From positions 1 to 14,807 of the forward strand of contig JAULZV010000024.1 in assembly GCA_032117135.1 (NCBI GenBank): DNA of 14,807 nucleotides, read 5' to 3'. The notes beneath the pieces are model-generated. The model worked only from the letters and a program-made list of their open reading frames with translations, searched no databases and was not told the origin of the DNA. Source of the stretch: JAULZV01 sp032117135 (GTDB lineage Bacteria; Patescibacteriota; Minisyncoccia; Phycocordibacterales; JAACPR01). Positions 1 through 7,085 of this stretch are shown piece by piece (the first letter of the stretch is position 1; the number at the start of each line of letters is the position of its first letter). The translations under genes were made by a program, and so were the position numbers.

Positions 1-35
1 TACGATTCATTAGCCAACTAATATCTTATCATACG

Positions 36-65
36 AAAAAGTCCTCTCCCTAAACGGTCGAGGAC
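36..65 (-). terminator. Hairpin with T tract after the ATPase gene
   Basis: On the minus strand the arms GTCCTC (60-65) and GAGGAC (41-46) pair. Inside them are a GA/GA tandem mismatch, two more C-G pairs and a five-base loop, and the hairpin is followed by TTTTT (36-40). It starts 11 bases after the ATPase stop codon. The T tract fits a Rho-independent terminator for the cassette. DGR variable regions are also often followed by a hairpin that helps homing, so this structure could serve that role instead or as well. Confidence 0.65.
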
Positions 66-76
66 AATTCAAGTTT

Positions 77-2050
77 TCAATATTCAAATTCCAATATTTC
101 ATCTGCGAGAGAAACACACGCCCAGATTGGAAAGCGCGCGGTGCCTGGACGCCTCCTGAGGACATACGCCCCCTTGGAATCGAAAGGACCCAGATACACG
201 AGGAGACCGTCAGAAGCGCGCACTGCTGACCATGAATATGTTGACTCTAAGGGTTTTGTTTTTGTTGTTTTTTCAGTGAGAGCTAGCCGGTACATAATCT
301 CAGCAGGAGTTTCTCTTGTGAGTCCAGTTATTTTAAGATTTGCTAATTCTTCTGCCGCTTTTTTCCAGTCAGAAGAAATTAATCCTTCGATTACCGTCTT
401 CTTGTCATCAAATTCTTTAATAGCGTCTCGATATTCCTTTGGAATTTCATCAAGAGCAAAACCTTTGAAAACTTCTCGTGTAAGGTATTCAACAAGAGTC
501 TCTGTTTGTTGTAGATAGTTTTTACTTGTTGAATTTGGAATAATTTCCTTAGAGGTTAATTTCCAGCCAACTGTTGGTGCTTCGTTTGCAAAAGCTTCAT
601 CTTTATACCAATCAGTATCGTACAATAATTTACTTCCTTCACTTGTTTTACTGTCTAATATGCCATTTATACCCATAATAGAAAGAGGTTTTCCATCTGG
701 AGTATTATCAATATACAAGACTAGTTGTTGTCCGAGCTCTTGTGCTCTTTCGATTTCTTCCTGTGAGAAAGGAATTTCAGGAAATTTCTTCACTTCAAAA
801 CCAAATGTTTTCTTTATTGCTTCTGGACCAAAAAAGTTCTCTCCTAAGATTTTTTCTGCACTTATCAAATCTATTGAATGTTCTGCTGATCTTGGTGTTT
901 TTGGTGTTGCAAACTGCACAGTTGGTTGTGGCGCTACAATCGTTGGATCTTTTCTCCTTGGATCTGCTGTCTGTGGAGTATGTTCTACAAGACGAATTAA
1001 TTCCTCGAGTTTTGCTTTATCAGTAGAATCAAGAACTTTTCCTGCATAATAATATCGCAAGGCATCTTGCATGGTTTTAGTAATGTCGCCCTGATAAAAA
1101 TTCAAAATAAAATCTCTTACACGTCTTCGCTCCTCATTATCATCAAAAGTAAAAGATTGCGGTTGGTCTTTTGCGATCTTTCTTGTCCGAACAAGGTTTT
1201 TTGCTTGTTCATGAAATTCATCGTATTTTGCAAGAATCATTTCAAGTCCAGGAATTGTAGCAAGAGACTCTAATGAAAGTGCATCATTTCGAGAAGGAAG
1301 AAACATGGTTTCTGGAACATTAGCATCTTCATCTCTTTTTAATCCGAATAATGATTGTGTTCTACCGCCCAAAACATTTTTAGGAAGAGCATCTGCTTCT
1401 TTTTGATACACCCATCTTCGAAGCTGTGCAGGATCAAGTGGTTCTCGTTGTATAAATTCTCCACCAGGTGGATTCATAAGTCCTACAATATGAGTCTTTG
1501 TTTTATCAACATCTAGAATTTCAGAAGCATCTTCCGAAAGAGTTACTTGCCCCCCTCTCTCAAGTGCATCAAGTACTTCGTGAAGACGAATAACAATATT
1601 AGGAGAAGCGGAGTTAAACTCATCAAGCACAATAACTTTTATTTTTCCCTCCTCTTTTCGAAGTCCTGATGTCACTTTACCGTCCGCAAAAATATATTCA
1701 GAATCACCTAGTTTTTCTCTATGTGCATTTGGAACATATCTACCCATCAAATCTTCAACATCAGTTGCACCATTCAAGTTTACATAATGAACTTCATATC
1801 CGAGTTCGGCACACATTTTTCGTATAGCAGTTGTCTTACCAATAGATGTTCCTCCTTCAACTAATATTGGATCTCCATTTTTAAAACAGATAGCAACTTT
1901 CTTTTGAAGTTCGAGAGTGAACTCATCTTCAATAAAATCTTCGTATTTTTCAGAAGAAACCGCACCAGACACATCACTTGCTTTAGGAAGTTCAACACCT
2001 AAATATGCAATTGTTTCTTCTGTTCTTTCTATCGGTCTAAATCCTTCCAT
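77..2050 (-). CDS. MoxR-type AAA+ ATPase fused to a CPR-type DGR variable-protein domain
   Basis: The N-terminal ~240 residues form an AAA_5/MoxR ATPase core. Walker A is GGTSIGKT at 66-73, Walker B with catalytic Glu is VIVLDEFN at 139-146, a sensor-1-like Asn is in VGLMNPP (189-195), and LDPAQLRRW (205-213) fits the arginine-finger region. Residues ~360-395 are a Pro/Thr-rich linker. Residues ~395-603 match, from memory, a domain recurring in Parcubacteria proteins with retroelement-diversified C termini (WYKDEAF ... GWKLTSKEIIPNSTSKNY). Residues ~605-649 (W607, G615, G621, F623, G627-A628, S647-L648) have the spacing expected of a C-type-lectin-like DGR variable region. The coding DNA becomes GC-rich and A-poor there. 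The gene starts 4 bases after its upstream neighbour and has no Shine-Dalgarno. MoxR ATPases remodel partners together with vWA proteins, and the vWA protein is encoded two genes upstream. The ATPase call is firm; the diversification role is inferred. Confidence 0.9.
   Translation of the reverse strand: MEGFRPIERTEETIAYLGVELPKASDVSGAVSSEKYEDFIEDEFTLELQKKVAICFKNGDPILVEGGTSIGKTTAIRKMCAELGYEVHYVNLNGATDVEDLMGRYVPNAHREKLGDSEYIFADGKVTSGLRKEEGKIKVIVLDEFNSASPNIVIRLHEVLDALERGGQVTLSEDASEILDVDKTKTHIVGLMNPPGGEFIQREPLDPAQLRRWVYQKEADALPKNVLGGRTQSLFGLKRDEDANVPETMFLPSRNDALSLESLATIPGLEMILAKYDEFHEQAKNLVRTRKIAKDQPQSFTFDDNEERRRVRDFILNFYQGDITKTMQDALRYYYAGKVLDSTDKAKLEELIRLVEHTPQTADPRRKDPTIVAPQPTVQFATPKTPRSAEHSIDLISAEKILGENFFGPEAIKKTFGFEVKKFPEIPFSQEEIERAQELGQQLVLYIDNTPDGKPLSIMGINGILDSKTSEGSKLLYDTDWYKDEAFANEAPTVGWKLTSKEIIPNSTSKNYLQQTETLVEYLTREVFKGFALDEIPKEYRDAIKEFDDKKTVIEGLISSDWKKAAEELANLKITGLTRETPAEIMYRLALTEKTTKTKPLESTYSWSAVRASDGLLVYLGPFDSKGAYVLRRRPGTARFPIWACVSLADEILEFEY
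104..240 (-). other. Putative DGR variable region (3' end of the ATPase gene)
   Basis: This is the coding DNA for residues ~605-649 of the ATPase. In the 108 bases from 107 to 214 I count on the coding strand 12 A, 32 T, 32 G and 32 C, i.e. 59% GC and 11% A, in a gene otherwise visibly A-rich. DGRs copy a template with adenine-directed mutation, so A depletion at AAY-type sites is the expected footprint. Many of the presumed variable codons end in C or T. The last invariant part (GCGTGTGTTTCTCTCGCA, ending at 104) would be the homing-initiation side. No second copy (template repeat) and no reverse transcriptase is seen in the window, so this rests on composition and protein pattern only. Confidence 0.6.
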
Positions 2051-2054
2051 ATTG

Positions 2055-2465
2055 TTATATTACTTGTTTTGTAATGCCTGACACTTTTAATAAATCTATC
2101 CCTGTTTTTTCTGCATCTTGCACGACTTGCCTTGTTGTAATGAAAATAATTGTATTGTCTGAATATTTTGGACAATATGTTTTTTGTGTACCTGATATAG
2201 AATCAAAAATATCAATTGCACCGAGAGGATATTGTTTTAAGAAATCATATGACTCTTTCAAATTGTCCTTAGTTATAATCATATAAAACTTTCCCCCTTC
2301 TTGAACTGATAAGGCTAATTCAGAAACCTTGTTCGCTTTTTTAAAATTAGAAAATAATGAATCCTTTACAATAAGAAATATTTTTGAATCATCAGAAGCA
2401 ACTAAAAGAGAAGGTTCCCGAAGAGATTGTGAGTCTGCTATAAAATCTTGTAATTCTGCTGTCAT
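2055..2465 (-). CDS. Unrecognised small alpha/beta protein in the MoxR-vWA cassette
   Basis: This is a 136-residue protein I do not recognise. It has no signal peptide, no membrane segment and no obvious catalytic motif. Alternating hydrophobic strands (PSLLVA ~18-23, FYMIIT ~60-65, GAIDIFD ~82-88, TIIFITT ~104-110) and helices suggest a single small alpha/beta domain. The strand order near the C terminus weakly recalls a response-regulator receiver fold (IDIFD ... IIFITTRQVVQDA), but the usual acidic cluster is not convincing. The gene sits 16 bases after the vWA gene and 4 bases before the ATPase gene, so it is almost certainly co-transcribed and probably an adaptor or third component of the ATPase-vWA machine. 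Confidence 0.75.
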   Translation of the reverse strand: MTAELQDFIADSQSLREPSLLVASDDSKIFLIVKDSLFSNFKKANKVSELALSVQEGGKFYMIITKDNLKESYDFLKQYPLGAIDIFDSISGTQKTYCPKYSDNTIIFITTRQVVQDAEKTGIDLLKVSGITKQVI

Positions 2466-2481
2466 TGTTCAAATTGTATCA

Positions 2482-4593
2482 TTACTGCCCAGGATGTTCA
2501 ATCACATCTTTTATTAATTCTGCAAGGCGTTCTGCCATTTGATCAACACTTACATCGGCAATACTTTGTGGATAATACCTGCCCACATGACCCGTACCAG
2601 ACCCTATACCCAAACCAATAAGACGTTGATTTTGTTTTGCGAGAACCTTTTTAACAACAGTGCTCAAATCAAATTCAGGACCACTATGAGCACTTGATTC
2701 TTCAGGTGTACCGTCAGATAGAACTATAAGAATTTTTTGATCTGCATCTTTTTCTTTTTCAAGTCGGAGAGATGCTTCTTGTAATGCCCAGCCGTCATCA
2801 TTATATCGTGCACGATCAGAATTAACCTCTCTAAGCATTGTTCCGATTCTGCCCCGTATTTCTTCAGACATTCTTTCTCCAAAATTCTGATATTCGTGTA
2901 TCTTATTATTAAAACCAAGGATTTCTGTCTTTATTGAAAGTCTATTAAGCACCTCGGCAAGTACAACTATTGCTTTAAATGTTTCTTCTATCTTTTTTCC
3001 TTGCATAGAACCTGAAAGATCAACAAGAAGAGAAATTGCATAATCTTTCTCTTGTGGCAATTCTCTTTTTTGCCAAGATCGACTATCAAACACAGAAACA
3101 CCTTTTGCTTTTTCTTGAATACGTTTTTTAATATCAATTTTCTTTCCAAATTTATACCCAGTCTCCCAATGAGAACCTCGCCGAGCAACAAAAACCTGTC
3201 TTAATTCATTTTCAAGTCCAGACATAACAGAAACAACTTCTTCTAAAGCCTTATCATATGGCGTATTATCTTTCTCTATCACCTTTTCTGCTTTCTTTTT
3301 AAATTCTTCAACAGCATTTTTAAGTTCCTGTCGGTGTTCCGCTGTTGTCTTTTCAATATCTTGTTCGGATTTGTCTTCTAATTCATCAGGTGTTGACTCT
3401 TGTTCTGATGACATCGTCTCACCAGACTCCTCTTTATCACGCTCAAATTGCCCTTCGATTGATTCTGCAACTTTTTTACTTATTTCTTTAAGTGCCTTCT
3501 CTGCTCGCTCTTCTAGCTCTTTCTTCTTTTCATCAGGAAGCATATCGACATATTCTTTTAATTTTGCTTTGAGAGATTCTGGTAATGCATCAAGATCGAT
3601 AGGTACAGACATACCCTCATCATTCTCGCTAGAATCTGGCGTATCTTTTTTACCTTCTTTTTCTTTTTTAATAGCACCATCAATTGCGTCTTCTAATGCC
3701 TTTAATTCTTCTGGTGTGAGATTATCTTTCAAGTTTTGAGGTATACCCTCTCCACCAGAGCCTTTCATATCTTTGGTTAATTCTCCCATTCCTTGTGTTT
3801 TCTTATCTTCCTCTATAAGTTTTTTAAACTCTGGCCATACCTGTTCTAGATTTATTTTATACGATGCCTCAGCAAAACGAGATATTTCATTTTCTCCATT
3901 ATCAGCTTGTTCTTTAGAAGGATATACCCACCAAGAATTCCGAGCAGACTCAAGAGTTTTTAAAACAACCTCTTTAACATCCTCAGGAAGATGTTCTGAA
4001 ATCTCTACTGGTTCATTTTTTCTATCATAAAACCATTGTCTTATGTATTCCAAACCTGCTTCAATATGTTTTGGTGTGTGTCCTAATTTTTCTTTTACTT
4101 CTTCTCTCGCTTTTTCAGCTAATTCAAAATCATGTTCGTATGCAAATTCCATATATCTTTCAAATGTGGGATATGCGTCCGCGACAAAATTATTCATTCG
4201 AGGATCTTCGATTGAGTTCATAAGAAAAGGAAATCCAGTTTGGTTCCAAACATTTTCTGGAATAAATTCTGTTCGAGAAACTCTTCGGTGGCCACCTTCG
4301 TGACAAATAACAAAACGAAGATAGTCCATTGGCTTTTCTAATAAATCTTTTGGATCTACCTTTACGTGATTTTCTTTAAAATTCCAATGCCAACCCGAGC
4401 CTGGTGTATTTAATAAGACAGGCATTTGAAAATCACGCCCTATAAAATAAGCAAGTACGGATAACACTTCTTGCTTTTTAACAATTTCTTTTTGTTCTGC
4501 AACAGAATACATCTTCAAAACTTCTTCATCAGAAGGATGTTTCGGACGTACTGCTTCGTAATATTGTATTTTAGGTGCTTCCCAAGATTCCAT
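2482..4593 (-). CDS. vWA-domain protein with N-terminal zincin-like (HExxH) domain
   Basis: This 703-residue protein has two recognisable ends. Residues ~45-140 carry HEGGH at 98-102, an HExxH zinc-metalloprotease motif, followed by SIEDPRMN at 127-134, which can supply a third acidic ligand and resembles the E-x-x-R element of CobT/NorD-like proteins. Residues ~265-440 are a highly charged Glu/Lys-rich, probably coiled or disordered linker. Residues ~515-700 are a von Willebrand A domain with MIDAS DLSGSM (525-530), a later acidic metal-site region (NDDG, 598-601) and LSDGT (625-629). MIDAS vWA proteins are the usual partners of MoxR ATPases, and one is encoded downstream in the same cassette. 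No signal peptide or membrane helix is visible, so it is probably cytoplasmic. Whether the HExxH site is proteolytically active or only structural is not shown by sequence. Confidence 0.9.
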   Translation of the reverse strand: MESWEAPKIQYYEAVRPKHPSDEEVLKMYSVAEQKEIVKKQEVLSVLAYFIGRDFQMPVLLNTPGSGWHWNFKENHVKVDPKDLLEKPMDYLRFVICHEGGHRRVSRTEFIPENVWNQTGFPFLMNSIEDPRMNNFVADAYPTFERYMEFAYEHDFELAEKAREEVKEKLGHTPKHIEAGLEYIRQWFYDRKNEPVEISEHLPEDVKEVVLKTLESARNSWWVYPSKEQADNGENEISRFAEASYKINLEQVWPEFKKLIEEDKKTQGMGELTKDMKGSGGEGIPQNLKDNLTPEELKALEDAIDGAIKKEKEGKKDTPDSSENDEGMSVPIDLDALPESLKAKLKEYVDMLPDEKKKELEERAEKALKEISKKVAESIEGQFERDKEESGETMSSEQESTPDELEDKSEQDIEKTTAEHRQELKNAVEEFKKKAEKVIEKDNTPYDKALEEVVSVMSGLENELRQVFVARRGSHWETGYKFGKKIDIKKRIQEKAKGVSVFDSRSWQKRELPQEKDYAISLLVDLSGSMQGKKIEETFKAIVVLAEVLNRLSIKTEILGFNNKIHEYQNFGERMSEEIRGRIGTMLREVNSDRARYNDDGWALQEASLRLEKEKDADQKILIVLSDGTPEESSAHSGPEFDLSTVVKKVLAKQNQRLIGLGIGSGTGHVGRYYPQSIADVSVDQMAERLAELIKDVIEHPGQ

Positions 4594-4601
4594 GTGCTTG
4601 A

Positions 4602-4610
4602 ATTATATCA
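4602..4610 (-). promoter_or_regulatory. Extended -10 promoter of the vWA gene
   Basis: The minus strand reads TGATATAAT, a perfect extended -10 element, ending 8 bases before the vWA ATG. Transcription would begin within a base or two of the start codon, giving a leaderless or nearly leaderless mRNA. No good -35 box is seen. It lies in the 47-base gap after the sigma-like gene, so the last three genes of the cassette may be transcribed independently of it. Confidence 0.55.
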
Positions 4611-4640
4611 TCACAGCATAATCTCAGAAAGATATATGCT

Positions 4641-5321
4641 TTATCTCCCAAACAATGTAGCACTCCTCAAATCTTCATCATATGAAATAAAATCTATTTT
4701 CGTTGCCCCATCTTCCCCTACTGGATCATCAAGAGATATTTCATAAGGTAGTCCTCGTGCAGAGTATTCAAGTGTCTTGAAAAGATATCCCAGAAATGAA
4801 CCTGTGTATTTATAACATCTGATACATGCTTTTATCTTTAACCTGACCTCGTCCTCTCTTCCTCTCCATTTCCATATCTGTGGATACTTGTCAGACCATT
4901 CGTGCGTGATATATAAAATCCATTCTATTAATTCTTGTTCAGCAAGAATATTTCCTTTTTGTGACAGACGGACAAGTATAATAAATATTTTGTTTCTTAG
5001 ATTTCTATCTTCTTCGTTGTGAGGAGCAATACAAACATAGAGTTTATCTTTGTATGTATTTAAAATAGTATCTACTTCTGTTTGATTCTCATACTGCTTC
5101 ATAAGTTTCTTTTTATATCTTGTAAATCGTTTTTGAAATGATCTATCTAAATAACTTGTAATCAAATCCCAATCGATTGTTTTAAGTGGAGTGCGAGCGT
5201 ATTTAGAAATTATCCTATATGTCTTTGGAGAATAAGTGAGTATCCAAGATATGGTTATCTTTTCTGGATTCATTTCATGAAGAAGAATGTTTAATTCTTT
5301 CAATGAAGTTTCGAGTTTCAT
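4641..5321 (-). CDS. Divergent sigma-70-like protein lacking region 4
   Basis: This is a 226-residue soluble protein. Residues ~115-190 have the helix pattern of sigma-70 region 2 (KGNILAEQELIEWIL followed by an aromatic/basic stretch and TGSFLGYLFKTLEYSARG). They are followed by SLDDPVGEDG at 196-205, which closely matches the S-L-D-x-P-x-G-E-D-G segment after region 2/3 in housekeeping and alternative sigma factors. The chain ends about 20 residues later, so there is no region 4 helix-turn-helix. The N-terminal ~110 residues are unrecognised. It precedes the vWA gene by 47 bases in the same direction and may control the cassette. The sigma relationship is inferred from motif likeness. It could instead be a sigma-fold protein that no longer binds promoters. 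Confidence 0.6.
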   Translation of the reverse strand: MKLETSLKELNILLHEMNPEKITISWILTYSPKTYRIISKYARTPLKTIDWDLITSYLDRSFQKRFTRYKKKLMKQYENQTEVDTILNTYKDKLYVCIAPHNEEDRNLRNKIFIILVRLSQKGNILAEQELIEWILYITHEWSDKYPQIWKWRGREDEVRLKIKACIRCYKYTGSFLGYLFKTLEYSARGLPYEISLDDPVGEDGATKIDFISYDEDLRSATLFGR

Positions 5322-5327
5322 TGTTTT

Positions 5328-5336
5328 AGAATATCA
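5328..5336 (-). promoter_or_regulatory. Possible extended -10 promoter of the sigma-like gene
   Basis: The minus strand reads TGATATTCT, followed by AAAACA and then the ATG. The -10 is imperfect (TATTCT), but the TG motif and the 6-base distance to the ATG match the arrangement before the DoxX-like and vWA genes. Its TG overlaps the last bases of the upstream terminator, so little other promoter space exists unless transcription reads through. Confidence 0.4.
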
Positions 5337-5365
5337 AAAAAGAGCGATTTGATCGCTCTTTTTTG
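5335..5365 (-). terminator. Perfect 14-bp-stem terminator after tRNA-Ser
   Basis: CAAAAAAGAGCGAT (5335-5348) pairs perfectly with ATCGCTCTTTTTTG (5352-5365) around a three-base loop. A-rich and T-rich arm ends give a U tract on both strands, so it can act in either direction. On the minus strand it closes the lemA-htpX-tRNA transcription unit. Confidence 0.85.
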
Positions 5366-5435
5366 AACCCTATCTTATAGACTCTCGTGCTCGCACGACT
5401 TACATTATCACAACCTATCTCGTGCTATCTGTCAA

Positions 5436-5525
5436 TGGCGGAGAATAAGGGATTCGAACCCTTGATGAGGTTTCCCCCATACCACCTTTCCAAGGTGGCG
5501 CACTCGGCCGCTATGCGAATTCTCC
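5436..5525 (-). tRNA. tRNA-Ser (anticodon GGA)
   Basis: This 90-base tRNA has acceptor stem GGAGAAT/ATTCTCC, followed by discriminator G and an encoded CCA. The anticodon arm is CCACC-TTGGAAA-GGTGG with anticodon GGA (5489-5491). A long variable arm typical of class II serine tRNAs lies between anticodon and T arms, and the T arm holds GGTTCGAATCC. It reads UCC/UCU serine codons. Its 5' end is only 12 bases past the htpX stop codon, so it is probably processed from the htpX transcript or has a promoter inside htpX. Confidence 0.95.
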
Positions 5526-5537
5526 ATTTTTGGGCGG

Positions 5538-6440
5538 CTATTTTTTGCCCATCAACGATGCAATGCGTTCTTCGACTGGTGGATGAGTCAAAAATAGTTT
5601 GTGGAAGAATCCTACCTTTTCTTTGTGATTACGATCAAATTCTTTATACGGGTCAGAGATATAGAGGTGAGCTGTTGCGTGATTTGCTTTTTTGAGAGGT
5701 TGTGCGTGTGCAGTTATTTTTTGGAGTGCAGAGGCAAGACCTTCGGGATATCGTGTCATCAAGGCGGCAGTAGCATCAGCAAGAAACTCTCTCTTACGAG
5801 AAATTGCTAATTGAATAATAGTAGCGACGAACGGAGAGAGGATCAATAATACAATACCTATCACTAACAATGCAGGATGTGGTTTAGAATCTCGATCCCC
5901 TCCAAAGAACATCGAATGCATAAAAAAATCAGATAACAATGTTACGAATCCAACTAACACTACAACCACAGATTGCAGAAGAATGTCTTTGTTTTTGACA
6001 TGTGCCAACTCGTGTGCAATTACACCTTCGAGCTCGGCCTTGTCGAGAATTTGAAGAAGGCCCGTAGTGAATGCAATTGTTGCGTGTTTTTCGTTGCGTC
6101 CTGTCGCAAACGCATTAGGAGCCTCTTCAGGAATCACATACACCTTAGGCATCGGGAGTCCAGTTGTAATAGAGAGATTTTCGACCAAAGTATAGAGGTC
6201 GTAATACTCTTGCTTTGAAGCTTCTTTGGCGCCGGATATTTTGAGAACGATTTTGTCCGAAAACCAATAGCTGATGAAGTTCATGACCATACTAAATCCA
6301 AATGCCACCAACAAGATTGCATACGAGTTGTAGTAATAACTTAAGAACCATCCAAGCATCATGACTACAATAAGAAAGGTCGACATGAGGAGCCATGTTT
6401 TCCATACATTACTAGATTGAGTTGAATATAAGTTAGACAT
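5538..6440 (-). CDS. htpX: HtpX-family M48 membrane metalloprotease
   Basis: At 300 residues this is the usual size for HtpX. Two N-terminal membrane helices (~17-34 and ~40-60) are followed by the M48 catalytic region with HELAH at 143-147 and the third zinc ligand E218 in RKREFLADATA (215-225). Further hydrophobic segments lie at ~155-175 and ~188-212. HtpX degrades damaged or misfolded membrane proteins with its active site on the cytoplasmic side. The gene begins 32 bases after lemA, and LemA-HtpX pairing is common in bacteria, so the two are likely one operon driven from the lemA promoter. The start is the ATG giving MSNLYSTQSS; no Shine-Dalgarno is seen. All catalytic residues are present. 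Confidence 0.96.
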   Translation of the reverse strand: MSNLYSTQSSNVWKTWLLMSTFLIVVMMLGWFLSYYYNSYAILLVAFGFSMVMNFISYWFSDKIVLKISGAKEASKQEYYDLYTLVENLSITTGLPMPKVYVIPEEAPNAFATGRNEKHATIAFTTGLLQILDKAELEGVIAHELAHVKNKDILLQSVVVVLVGFVTLLSDFFMHSMFFGGDRDSKPHPALLVIGIVLLILSPFVATIIQLAISRKREFLADATAALMTRYPEGLASALQKITAHAQPLKKANHATAHLYISDPYKEFDRNHKEKVGFFHKLFLTHPPVEERIASLMGKK

Positions 6441-6472
6441 GACGAAAATTCGTATAGATTAGAGAATACTGA

Positions 6473-7033
6473 CTAGAACGCTACCTTAACTGGATCCTTT
6501 GCAGCTGCTTCCCCTTCTGGAAGCTCAAAGAATGCATCTGACTTGAACCCAAAAATACTTGCAATAATATTGCTTGGGAATGTCTTGGTTGCGATTGTAA
6601 AATCACGAACATTTGCGTTGAAGAATCTTCGAGCTGCTTGGATTTTGTTCTCGGTGTCAGTTAGTTCTCGTTGAAGTTCCAAAAAGTTCTGATTGGCTTT
6701 GAGGTCAGGGTACGCTTCAGTAACAGCAAAGAGACTTTTGAGAGTTCCTGAAAGCATGTTTTGTGCTTCGGCTTCTTCTTGAAATCCTTCTGCATTCATT
6801 GCAGTTGTTCGAGCTTCAGTAACTTGTTGAAGAGTAGACTGTTCAAAATTAGCATATCCTTTGACTGTTTCAATCAAGTTAGGGATAAGATCATATCTTC
6901 TTTTGAATTGAACTTCGATATCTGATGATGCTTCGGCTACTCGTGTCTGCAGAGTAACGAACCGGTTATACAATGCAATAACAGCGATAACTGCTACTGC
7001 TATGATGATTCCAAAAATTACGATAGGTGACAT
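6473..7033 (-). CDS. lemA: LemA family membrane protein
   Basis: This 186-residue protein has one N-terminal membrane helix (~3-21) with a short external end. It carries the LemA hallmark at ~38-64 (DIEVQFKRRYDLIPNLIETVKGY) and a long helical-bundle body rich in Gln/Glu/Ala, including FNANVRDFT and the conserved FP near the end. LemA proteins have no settled biochemical activity; they are helical envelope proteins often encoded beside HtpX or other membrane proteases and may act as adaptors. The gene has its own extended -10 promoter about 27 bases upstream and is followed 32 bases later by htpX. The family assignment is firm and the role is inferred from context. Confidence 0.95.
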   Translation of the reverse strand: MSPIVIFGIIIAVAVIAVIALYNRFVTLQTRVAEASSDIEVQFKRRYDLIPNLIETVKGYANFEQSTLQQVTEARTTAMNAEGFQEEAEAQNMLSGTLKSLFAVTEAYPDLKANQNFLELQRELTDTENKIQAARRFFNANVRDFTIATKTFPSNIIASIFGFKSDAFFELPEGEAAAKDPVKVAF

Positions 7034-7060
7034 ATTACTTTACATTATTTTAATAAAAGA

Positions 7061-7069
7061 ATTATACCA
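7061..7069 (-). promoter_or_regulatory. Extended -10 promoter of lemA-htpX
   Basis: The minus strand reads TGGTATAAT, i.e. TGn plus a consensus TATAAT, 27 bases before the lemA ATG. The predicted start leaves a leader of roughly 21 bases. No recognisable -35 box is found at 15-18 base spacing, as is normal for extended -10 promoters. Confidence 0.65.
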
Positions 7070-7085
7070 TCTTGTAGAAAAGGTA

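Noticed and set aside
3371..3739. Plus-strand frame opposite the charged linker of the vWA protein
   Set aside because: It is a Ser-rich shadow of the Glu/Lys-rich coding strand, with no start signals.
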